Position numbers and translations under genes: made by a program. 64,000 bases of DNA from positions 157,936,929 through 158,000,928 of the forward strand of contig JAYESD010000009.1 in NCBI GenBank assembly GCA_036927565.1, given 5' to 3'. Under the pieces are notes generated by a model. It made no database searches and was not told the origin of the DNA. It worked only from the letters and a program-made list of their open reading frames with translations. Below, piece after piece: positions 54,972 through 64,000 of the stretch; position 1 is the first letter of the stretch, and each line of letters opens with the position of its first letter. The DNA is from Tuctoria greenei (Eukaryota; Streptophyta; Magnoliopsida; Poales; Poaceae).

Positions 54972-56536
54972 TGAAAGTGCATCTAGGACTCCCTTGTGGG
55001 TTTTGGATGATTTATGACAAGCAATTGGGACCCTAATCCTTTTGTTGAGATGAATGCAGGAAAATGATGAAAAATGAGTAAAATGCCAAAAAGAGGGAAA
55101 TTAAGAAGGAGAATGAATTTGAGCTCAAGAAGAAGAAATTAGTAGATTAGTATGTATGGAGTGTGTTAAGGAAACACACCCAAGAGCTCAATCTCACTTA
55201 ATCACACACACACACAATGCACAAAACCATACAGGACCGAACTAGTCCGATATCAGCCAGACTAGTCCGATATAACATTCTGCACAAGATCGGACAAGTC
55301 CGGTCTCCACCGGACTAGTCCGATATCTTTCTGTTCCACCTCGGACTAGTCCTCCCCAGTGCGGACTAGTCCTCAACACAATGCACAAGTCACTAGATCG
55401 GACAAGTCCGGTCACCACCGGACTAGTCCGATACCCTTTCTGATCAACTTCGGACAAGTCCGGTGGTTACACGGACTAGTCCGATATACACTCTGATCTA
55501 AATCGGACAAGTCCTCCAAGTGCGGACTTGTCGTTCCAAACACTTAGGGTTTCACAGAACCGGACAAGTCCGATAGCAACCGGACAAGTCCGAAGATTTC
55601 CAGCAGCGAAATCGGACAAGTCCGTTTTTCAATCGGACTAGTCCGATATTCCTGGACACTTAGGGTTTGCCTCACACAGCACACCGGACTAGTCCGGTCT
55701 CCACCACGGACTAGTCCGATCTTTCTGAACCCTAACGGTAATTTCTAGAAACCCCATATAAATAGAGGTGCACGGCCCACTTTTAAAACTCTCTTGAACC
55801 CTAGCGCCGTCACACCTCCCAAGAGACTCAAAAACCATCTCTCTCCACGAAATTAAGTGCAAAATCGATCAATCCTTTGAAGATCACTTGTAGATCATTG
55901 GAGAGGCACTTTGCACACGATTGAGCTCTTGGTTTGAATCTCTAACACACTCTTGCATCTCAATTTGTATATTTCGAAGTGTGTTATTGGTGGTTTTAAA
56001 ACTTGTAATCAAGGGAGCTCTCAACTTGTGAGATCGCCCCTTCAACTTGGTGATTTACCCCTGTGTGATTAGTGGAAGAGGATTGGCCTCCGTGGCGATC
56101 CGACGAGGGAAGGGTTGTTGAAGACCCGGTCCTTTTGTGGGCTCCTCAACGTGGACGTAGGCTGCCTTCGTGGTAACCGAACCACGGGATAAATCTTGTG
56201 TCTTGTTTGTTTGTGTTCATCATTCTAGTTGATCAACATTATCTAGGGTTTGATTCATTTTGTTGAATTGAAGTTAAATAGTTGAACAAGAATCATACTT
56301 GCAATAAAACTTAACATACAACTATTGAACTGTCATTAAAGTTTATATTTCCGCTGCAAACGACAACGAAACAATCAAATTGACCTAACTTGATCAACCT
56401 AGCCCGTGAAATCCGGACTAGTCCGCACTTTACCGGACTAGTCCGATATATCTGGATTTGACCTTTTTGTTGAAGTGCTACAGGAACCGAGAAATTCAAG
56501 AAGGCCTATTCACCCCCCCCTCTAGTCCTACATTCA
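54972..56536 (+). repeat. 3' LTR of S3 (1565 bp)
   Basis: Near-identical to 44699-46262; differences seen are in the first palindrome (CCGAAC for CCGGAC), one palindrome centre near 55480, one base near 56060, one near 56526 and one C in the terminal C run. TATAAATA at 55757-55764. It ends ACATTCA followed by the GTTTC target duplication. Confidence 0.95.
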
Positions 56537-59156
56537 GTTTCATTCAACTCTGCGAGCTTTTCGTAATGCTCGTTAGCAGTGTCACATCTCTCCTTGGCTT
56601 GCTCCAGGATTTCCCTGGAGTTAGCATCGAGCGCCCGGATGGCGGCCTCCTTCTCTTCCATCAACTTATCTTAGTATTCTAACTGAGCCTTCTCCCCCTT
56701 GATCCATTCCTTCCGGTCAGCCAGCCTTGTTTGAGCAAGCCTGGTCTCAAAATGGAGTCTGTTGCGCCAACGCCTCAAGGTGTTGCGCTCCTCCTCTAAG
56801 ACTTTGCTCTCATGATTGAAGGCAAGTTGGACCTATCGGAGGCTTGAGAAGGCGTTGTCTATGGACAACGCCAGAGGGATAGGTTCTGGGCCTACCGGGA
56901 TCATTTCCGCAGGCTCAAACGGGTTCTCCGTCACAGAAATTGGGTCCCACTCTACAATAGTGGTCCCCTGTACTCCCGCAGCGCTAGGGCCACTCTCCTG
57001 GAACCCTTCAGTGGCAGCAGAAGAACCCGCTGGGGGAACTTCCACCTCCGGAGCAATTGAAGGTGCCGCTTCCAGGTCTTCAATCGATAGCTCTGAAGTC
57101 GGGGGACCTGTCACCCTCTCTTCGGGCTGCTCTGGCTCCGGCCCAGGTACCTCCGGGACCACCACCTTTGGAGTAGCAGCGGAAGCTTCGGTTGATGCCT
57201 CAACCACTGCTGGCTCGGGCTCCGGCACGGCGACCACCTCCGGGACAGCCGCCGGACCTCCAACCACCCCTGACTCAGCAGCCAGACCCTCTAACACTTC
57301 CGGCTCAGCCGTCGTATCTTCAACCATTTTCGGCTTAAGGGCCGGAGCTTGGGTGATCTCCGGCTCAATAGTCGGGGCTTCAGCTACTTTTGGCTCAGCA
57401 GCCAGGGCTTCGGCAACTTTTGTCTCGAAAGCAGGAACTTCTGGCATCGCTGGTGCTGGAGCATCAGCCTCTGCCGCCAGGGGCACATCTTCAACCTCCC
57501 TCCTGCGGTTCGGTGCTACCACAGGAACTTCGGGTGAGGACTCTGAGTCCAAGCTCACGACAGCTGGCGCCGGAGATGCCGCGACTTTCGCCTCCGCTTG
57601 ACGAGGAGGCTCAGCGATCGAAGCCGGAGGTTCGACAGGTGCAGCCCTAGCCGTTGCAACAGGCGCTAAAGATCTGGGTCCTTTCTTCAACACCCTGGAA
57701 ACAAAGGGAAGAGAAGATTAAGAACACATCAAAAACAAGACTAGCATTTTAGGGTGAGCAATCAATGCTTACCTCAGGATGCTACCACCCCAGTCACCTC
57801 GAAACCTCTTTTTCTGAGGCCCGTAGCTAGAGCCCACCAAATTCAGTGAGACAACTTCTTCGGACCTCAGTTGAGGAACACCCGCAACTGCCAGAGTTCC
57901 TTCCGCTGGAGCTTCCCTTCGCCGGGAAGAACTACCGGACCTGGAGCTTCTTGCCGGCACTGAGGCCGGGATCGCCTATGTGGAGCTTACGCCTATTAAA
58001 GACACCAGAGTAGGGGTAGCTACAGAAGACCTCCCCCTCCAGGGGGAAGCAACCGTCGTGGAAGTAGCAGGCCTGACGGACCTCTTGTCAGCATGCTTCA
58101 ACTTCTTCTTCCGGTTGGAAGGCTCAACTAGCTCTTTGCCCTTGCCTTTGCCGACGTCTTCAGTCCTTCGGCTCGGAGCGGAGGCAGGACCACCTTTGGA
58201 AGCTCCGAGAATCGCCAATCCGGCGGTCGGACGCCTTTCTACCTCGCCAAGATCGTCAAGTACCGGCATGCTCCTCCGGAGCTCCCTACTGAACTGCGCC
58301 TCCATGTTCAGGGGGAGGAAGGCTGCTGGCGGAGCCAAGTCATCGCTGTTGACATTAATCCCATGCTGGAATTTCTTCAAATGAAACTCCAAGGATTCAT
58401 CATCCAATTTGGATTTCAGATCGATTTCAATCTGGTCTTCATCCATCACACTGTTGAGGGACCACGCGAGCTTCTCCCTCTTCTTCAGCGGAGCCCACCT
58501 GTTGACCAAGAAGTTGCAGAAGACCATCTGGGGGGTCACTCCACCTTCCACGCACTCGTGGATCCTGGTCAAGACAGGGTTGAAGGCATTTGACAGCACC
58601 GAAACCACACTCCATGCGTCAGTGTCAACATTGGGGAGACCTTCGGGCAACTCCAATTTCTCGTGCTCCTCTGCTGTGACGATGATCCAATCTTTCTTTC
58701 AGTCGTCCCACTTCCCGAAAGGAAACAACTTCAAGTATTTGTAGGAGCAGTTCTTGCGCTTCACAAAATAGTAGAAGCCAAGAAACTCGGACCCCTTACC
58801 GGTGGTGTGGATGGTGAAGAAGGTGCGGAAAAGCTCGACGCAGGGGGGAATACCCACCCACATCTCACAGAAGTGGACGAATGTCGCCATAATAAGAAGA
58901 GAATGGGGGCCAAGATGGTACAACTACAGACCATAAAAGCCAGCAACATCAAAAGTAAAGTCGATAAAGGTGGAATGAATCCCACCATGGCGTATGCTGT
59001 GAAGTACACCATGTCCCCGTCGCACTCCTTCTTGAAAGGGAGCTTGCCGGCGCAGACCAGATAATTGAAGGAGTCGCTAGACCACCCCATGTAGGTCCGA
59101 ACCTTCTTCATATCATCATAGCTCTTGAGGCGACTCTTGGGGAGACCCAACTCCAT
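56537..59156 (-). pseudogene. aORF of G3, exon 1 and 5' half of exon 2
   Basis: Start MELGLPKSRLKSYDD at 59156. Exon 1 has the putative gypsy-type transposon domain (TYMGWSSDSFNYL; GDMVYFTAYAMVGFIPPLST; YHLGPHSLLIMATFVHFCEMWVG; FYYFVKRKNCSYKYLKLFPFGKW) with one frameshift near 58925 and stops at 58699-58701 and 57976-57978. A basic KKKLKHADKR segment may be nuclear-localising. Intron 57772-57695 (78 bp, GAG/GTAAGC...TTCCAG) is phase 2 and joins ...GSILR/VLKKGPR in frame. Exon 2 is Pro/Glu/Val-rich with repeated AEP-V motifs, then coiled coil, with stops at 56833 and 56671, cut by S3. Confidence 0.8.
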
Positions 59157-59695
59157 CGCGGCAAAGTGGAGCAAATGATGGAAAGTTAGGCGGTGTTTAA
59201 GAGGCTCTGAGCGCAAAGATGATTGAAGGCGTAAAGAGTCCTCAAACCGTGTGCACTTTCCTTCTTAAGTAAGCCACCGCGACGCTTGGATGGAAATCGC
59301 AATGAGATCGAAAGCACTTTTCAAAAACATACCCAGTCAATGAAGAGTGGGCCTGGGGCCACCCCGACGAAGAGATTGAGGTCCTTACCCAAGGAAAACC
59401 GTTGCCATGATGAGCGGCGGGAAACTCAAAGTCGACACTCTGACAAGGCACGCGGAACCGATACGGTTTTCGTATTGGGAACCGGCGACCTTCAATTGCG
59501 TGAGATCCACACTCAAAGATCTCATCTGCCGTATTCATAACAAGCCACGCGTCGAAGGTTCACTCCCATACCGTCACTCTATCGGCGCATCAGAGGACTT
59601 TTTGAAAATCAAAGCGTGGGCATCGAGAATGGACCCACCTCCAGCAGAACAACTTAACCCAAAGGGTTTCTTCCGGAGGTGGGCCTGAGGGCCAC
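59157..59695. other. Interval between G3 aORF start and 3' LTR
   Basis: Leader of the antisense gene with minus-strand TACTTAAGAAG at 59271-59261, about 110 nt before the ATG. The end (GAGGTGGGCCTGAGGGCCAC) is the purine-rich PPT side. No gene. Confidence 0.4.
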
Positions 59696-60544
59696 TGTCG
59701 GTACCCTACGTACCGGGTACCCCACGATACCGGAAAAAGTGCAAGAAAGTTTCACCCATGAGAGTCGAAGGCCCTTGCAGGTCCCACATGTCACGTTGCA
59801 CCGGACCCGCTCCCCTCACATGGTTGGCTCCCGGGTTAACACATGTAAAATAAGACCGGAACAAAACTCCCAACCAAGAAAAGCTCCGATGACTACACGT
59901 GTACAACAACCCCGGACCTAGCCTTCGTCAGAGAGGATCTCCGGTACCGACACGTGTACAGCAACCCTGAACCTACCCTCCCACAAGGGAAAGCTCCGGA
60001 TCTGCCACGTGTGGAGCATCCGGACCTTCGTCACACAGAAATACAAGTCGATCATGTCCATTACGGACATTCAAGGATGGTTAAAGCGGTAGTTACAAGG
60101 TCTGATAATGTATCATTAATGCCATATTAATGACACACGATCAGTGCACCGTTAATAGGGGTAACACTGCCATGAAGGCACATCACCACACTATTAATTA
60201 TACTTAATACCCTTTAGACAATGTATTAGGCCATTAAGCACGCTAGGGCCACATGTCGGGCCAGTCCAGCTTTGTAACAGTCAGTCCTTAGAACTATAAA
60301 AGGGTTGCATCGCACGAACATGGGGACAATGGAGGCTGATTCGACCTGACCCTAGCAAACACACTCGCTCAATACAATTACACAAACCCTTTGGAGTAGG
60401 GTGTTACGCTCAGGCGGCCCGAACCACGCAAATCCCTGAGGTCATCATCTTGATCTTGATCTTTGCATGTCCCAACCACAAAAGAACCTCCGCGGGCTGC
60501 TTCTTAGTAGGTCCGTGGGAAGTGTCATATCAAACACTTTGACA
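59696..60544 (+). repeat. 3' LTR of G3 (849 bp)
   Basis: TGTCGGTACCCTACG ... CTTTGACA. CACGTG boxes at 59896, 59951 and 60006, each 55 bp apart. TATAAAAG near 60294-60301. Followed by CCCAT and flank copy B. Confidence 0.85.
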
Positions 60545-60767
60545 CCCATACTCACTGAAAGATCTCCTAATTAATTGGCTAAGCCGTTCCATACCGTCAT
60601 GTGGTGGCACGAAAAGACCTGGAATCACTACACCAAAAATCGGTCCTTAGAATCTACGCAGGCATCAAACAACGAACCCGAGTCTCGTGCGTACTGCACC
60701 CACCAAGTCAACCTGCTGCTAGATTCCTATCTACTATATATATATATATATATATATCTACTATATA

Positions 60768-60800
<33 letters not shown>

Positions 60801-61451
60801 CCCATAAGTGATAATAATAATAATAGCATGATATCAAGTTAACATTACCACCCAACTAATGACAGCAGGGCTAAGCGTAAACACATTCCCTAGTCCCAAC
60901 AATACCATCCCAAACCCAGCGACAAGGAATAATATGGAAATCTAGAAAACTTTCTAACATAGGATTCAATTTAAGACTTGCATACAACTAATTCTATCTA
61001 AGTCCTTAATAATTCCTAACCGGTGCAAAGTGGTCAAGGACACTTGCCTTTTCTTTATTTCATGTAGCTGCTCAGTCTTCTGATAGAACGTTCGATCTTT
61101 CAAGTTTTCACGTCACATCACGATCGGCACGAACACGAGCATACTACCGAAAGAGAGATATAAAAGCACATTCAATAAAATTACACCATACAAGCAAAAC
61201 AAGTAATAAAAAGTACAACGTGAATATCCTACGGTGTAATGGGAACCTACGCACGGAAACAGCTTAACGTGGGGTTATGCACATTTTATCACATTGCACT
61301 ATGGTTAAAGTTTAACTCGCACAATTAATTAATGGTTAAGATAACAAAATAGTTTTCTATGGCAATTTATTGATTTTAACAAGAGAGTACACATTTACGT
61401 TATCGTGCACGCAAAATAGATTAAATCTAGGTTACACTATATTTACGTATG
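60545..61451. repeat. Old flank: copy B, (TA)n tract and AT-rich repeat DNA
   Basis: 60545-60740 matches copy A at 25472-25665; 60736-60800 is (TA)n with short interruptions. From 60810 to 61450 the sequence is AT-rich with no gene. On the minus strand it resembles the inner part of a grass LTR (GTGTCCTTGACCACTTTGC; CTTAGCCCTGCTGTCATTAG), so it is probably part of the same old element as 24931-25475, split by G3. Confidence 0.5.
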
Positions 61452-62141
61452 TGTCGATACCCTGGGTACCGTATACCCCTTGAGATTGCGAAGATCTTAG
61501 GAAATGTCATCTACTTGATTTGAAGGCCTTCGAAGGCCCACATGTCAGACATAACTGGACCCGCTTTTCCAATATGGTTAGTCTTAGGGACGCCACGTGT
61601 ACTATCAAACCGGAGCTACCACCCACAAGGGGGAAGCTCCGGGCTATGTACCATAACGGCACCCCCGGACCTAACCCCAGACCGAGGGAAGCTCCGGAAC
61701 TGACACGTGTCAGGTGGCACCGGACCTATCTGTTCCCCACAGTATGCTCCGGAGCTGCCACGTGTCCAACCGTCGGATCTTCAGCCTCTAACCTCCGGAA
61801 GACTCTACAAAGGCTCTGGATCTTGAAAGAGGAATCAAGGACTTCAAGACCCGATTAAGTGTCATTAATACTATGTTAATTACACATGATCGAACGACCT
61901 TAATTACCAGTAATGGTGCTGTCAAAGCCCGTAACTCGGTCATTAAGGGTAATTAAGCGCATCAAATATGTATCAATATTAGTAACCGCCGGGGCCACAT
62001 GTCGGGCCAGGCTAACTTGTAACGGTCTGTCCTTATACTATAAAAGGACAGGACGACGATACATAGAGGGAGCTGGACTGATCTGACCTGCTCTGATCTG
62101 ATCTAGTCTGATCAGCGGACACACACTCATACATCCAATAC
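61452..62141 (+). repeat. LTR of G4 (Tat family), interrupted by G5
   Basis: TGTCGATACCCTGGG ... CATCCAATAC, then G5 begins. CACGTG at 61594, 61704 and 61759 (spacing 110 and 55). TATAAAAGG near 62039. By eye it is over 90 percent identical to the first 680 bp of the G5 LTR, and the break point matches an internal position of that LTR (CATCCAATAC/AACACC). The rest should lie right of the window; whether G4 is a solo LTR or full element cannot be seen. Confidence 0.85.
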
Positions 62142-63003
62142 TGTCGGTACCCTGGGAACCGTACACCCCTTGAGATTACAAAGATCTCAAGGGAATGTCA
62201 TCTACTTGATTTGAAGACCTTCGGAGGCCCACATGTCAGACATAACCGGACCCGCTTCTCCAACATGGTTAGTCCCAGGATCGCCATGTGTACTATCAAA
62301 CCGGAGCTACCGCCCACAAGGGGGAAGCTCCGGGCTATGTACCAAAATGGCACCCCCGGACCTAACCCCAGAGCGAGGGAAGCTCTGGAACTGACACGTG
62401 TCAGGTGGCACTGGACCTATCTGTTCCCCACAGTGTGCTCCGGCGCTGCCACGTGTTCAACCGTCGGATCTTCAGCCTCTAACCTCCGGAAGACTCCACA
62501 ACGGCTCCAGATCTTCAAAGGGGAATCAAGGACTTCAAGACCCGATTAAGTGTGAGTAATACTATATTGATGACACACGATCGAACGACCTTAATTACCA
62601 GTAACGGTGCTGTCAAACCCCATAACTCGGTCATTAAGGGCAATTAATCGTGTTGAATGTGTATCAATATTAGTAACCGCCGGGGCCACATGTTGGGCCA
62701 GGCTAACTTGTAACGGACTGCCCTTGTACTACAAAAGGACAGGCCGACGATACATAGAAGGGACCCCTGAGACGCGCTCACTCTACATTCTCAACTGACG
62801 TTGAGCTCATACATCCAATACAACACCAACACACCCCGTGGAGTAGGGTATTACGCTCAGGTGGCCCGAACCACGTAAATCTTCGTGTCTCTTGTGTCAC
62901 TTAACACTTCACCTTCTTGAATCTCCGCGCGCCCACACCGAACCTCAAACTCCTATAACACTTTAGTAGTGTCGGGAGATCTGCCAGATCAAAACCACCG
63001 ACA
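62142..63003 (+). repeat. 5' LTR of G5 (862 bp)
   Basis: TGTCGGTACCCTGGG ... CCACCGACA. The TATA position reads TACTACAAAAGG (about 62727) where G4 has TACTATAAAAGG, so the box is damaged. One CACGTG is kept (62394-62399), and others are altered. Confidence 0.85.
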
Positions 63004-63004
63004 G

Positions 63005-63025
63005 TTGGCGCGCTAGGTAGGGGGC
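63005..63025 (+). other. Primer binding site of G5
   Basis: TTGGCGCGCTAGGTAGGGGG directly after the LTR is the form commonly seen in grass Tat elements. The primer tRNA is not assigned here. Confidence 0.6.
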
Positions 63026-63041
63026 GCCTGAGATTTCAAGA

Positions 63042-64000
63042 ATGGTGAACTCAGCCGCTGGATCATCCAATGGTCATCCCGCTGTTCAAGTTGTTGGGGG
63101 CAATCCCTCCAATATGCAGCCACCAGCGGGAACCATGGTTCCAGCAGGAGTCACACTTCCACCACCACCGCCTCCACCAGCAAATCAAGTTGGGCAGCGC
63201 GATGGTGCACCGGCGTCAATCACTGCGTCGGCGAATCTTGACAACCCGGAACACACGCTTCATGCAGCACGTGCTCTCCTTCAACGCCCACCACCTCCGG
63301 ATGCATCCCGGGATGCCATGGAGCAGTGGAGGGCCGATGTGGAACATTTGGTTGCAGCAGCAGCCGACCGCATCAGCAACCAGGGTCCTCCTCTTTCAGG
63401 ACGGGCCCCGTCGCAGCGATGGACCTTGTCTGGCAGACTTGGTCCGCACATTTCCAACAACAGGAGACGTACTGCGTCACAGCAGGTGACGTCGTTGCCC
63501 TCCGGGGCACGACGCACTCACATGGTATCAAGGCTTTCAACTCATGACCTCCGGGCGGAGCTTGATCGCCGATACCGCCAACAAGACGGCCGAGTCCATA
63601 TCAAGTGTGCTCGTGAAAGACGAGAAGCTCACGACATTCCTGCTCCTGAAGGAGTAGGAGGAGGTTGTTCAGCCCTGGCCATGCATCTGCGTATGGTCAG
63701 GTGACCACAGAAATTCTAGCCTCACCTGCTGGAGAAGTTTGACGGGACTGTTAATCCTGTCGAATTTCTTCAGATTTACTCCACTGCTATCGTGGAAGCT
63801 GGAGGAAATGAGGCTATAATGGCCAATTATTTCCCAGTGGCTTTAACTGGGACCGCCCGGTCCTGGTTTATGAGCCTTCCACCCAACTCCATCAACAGTT
63901 GGGAGGAGTTGTGCCGGCAGTTCACCGCCAACTTTGGGAGTTCATACACCCGACCAGGCACCGAACTGGACCTTTTTGCAGTCGTGCAAAAAGGAGGAGA
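63042..64000 (+). pseudogene. gag: G5 gag, partial, with premature stops
   Basis: Start MVNSAAGSSNGHP at 63042. Pro-rich N-terminus (PPPPPPPANQ), then Ser/Arg-rich part. Stops TGA 63702-63704 and TAG 63717-63719 sit just before the gag domain (LLEKFDGTVNPVEFLQIY; EAIMANYFPVALTGTARSW; SWEELCRQFTANFGSSY), which aligns closely with G1 gag at 7800-8050. It continues beyond the window. Confidence 0.8.

Larger units (their letters stand above)
44699..56536 (+). mobile_element. Sirevirus S3, full length with open gag, pol and env-like genes
   Basis: 11,838 bp. Flanked by a perfect 5-bp duplication GTTTC (44694-44698 and 56537-56541). LTRs of 1564 and 1565 bp differ by about four substitutions and one C-run length by eye, so the insertion is recent. 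PBS, gag, pol, env-like ORF, internal PPT and PPT are all present and the three genes are open. It disrupts exon 2 of the G3 aORF and runs opposite to it. It is the best candidate in the window for a recently mobile element. Confidence 0.95.
42423..60544 (+). mobile_element. Tat-type Ty3/gypsy element G3 (5'-truncated; hosts G2 and S3)
   Basis: The remaining parts are the integrase C-terminus, spacer, aORF (minus strand, split by S3) and 3' LTR. G2 sits at its left inside the integrase gene, and the G3 5' part is missing beyond the truncated left edge of G2. The LTR is followed immediately by flank copy B. Confidence 0.8.
62142..64000 (+). mobile_element. Tat-type Ty3/gypsy element G5, 5' part
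   Basis: 5' LTR, PBS and gag; the element runs off the window. It is inserted in the LTR of a family member at AATAC (62137-62141), the expected left copy of its target duplication. Confidence 0.85.

Overview
This is a nuclear plant DNA window, almost certainly from a grass (Poaceae). It has Stowaway-type MITEs with CTCCCTCCGT ends, GC-rich single-copy genes, Sirevirus (Ty1/copia) elements and Tat-type Ty3/gypsy elements with antisense extra ORFs. About 57 of the 64 kb is nested LTR retrotransposons. Only one island of about 6 kb (about 18.9-24.9 kb) looks like ordinary host DNA.

Layout. (1) 1-7339: the 3' part of Sirevirus S1 (end of pol, env-like gene, 3' LTR), inserted in the gag gene of Tat element G1. 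(2) 7340-18943: the rest of G1, comprising decayed gag, protease, RT, two RNase H domains, integrase, a 70-bp minisatellite, an antisense spliced ORF (aORF) and the 3' LTR. (3) 18944-24900: host island with a Mutator-like foldback element, a one-exon gene for a small four-helix membrane protein, and a three-exon gene for a plastid IscA/SufA-type Fe-S carrier. (4) 25749-60544: a Russian-doll cluster. Tat element G3 holds a second Tat element, G2, in its integrase gene. Sirevirus S2 sits in the aORF of G2 and Sirevirus S3 in the aORF of G3. G2 and G3 have lost their 5' halves. (5) 60545-64000: an old flank, then an LTR (G4) interrupted by a same-family element, G5, whose gag runs off the window.

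S3 (44699-56536) is the youngest and best preserved: a 5-bp target duplication, LTRs differing by about four substitutions plus one indel, and open gag, pol and env-like frames. The most interesting material is the shared hidden architecture of the Sireviruses and the Tat elements. Each Sirevirus has its own version of a CGGA...TCCG palindrome, repeated in dense arrays in the LTR and again just before the env-like gene. In S2 and S3 that second region also looks like a promoter plus a 5'-UTR intron of matching size (347 and 348 bp). The LTR promoters share an AACGG box (an MSA/MYB3R-like core) 23-24 bp before the TATA box. All three antisense ORFs of the Tat elements carry a GTAAGC...AG intron at the same place, and in two of them it is phase 2 and joins the frames perfectly. 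They also have TATA-like boxes upstream on the antisense strand. All statements come from reading the sequence; no database search was run.
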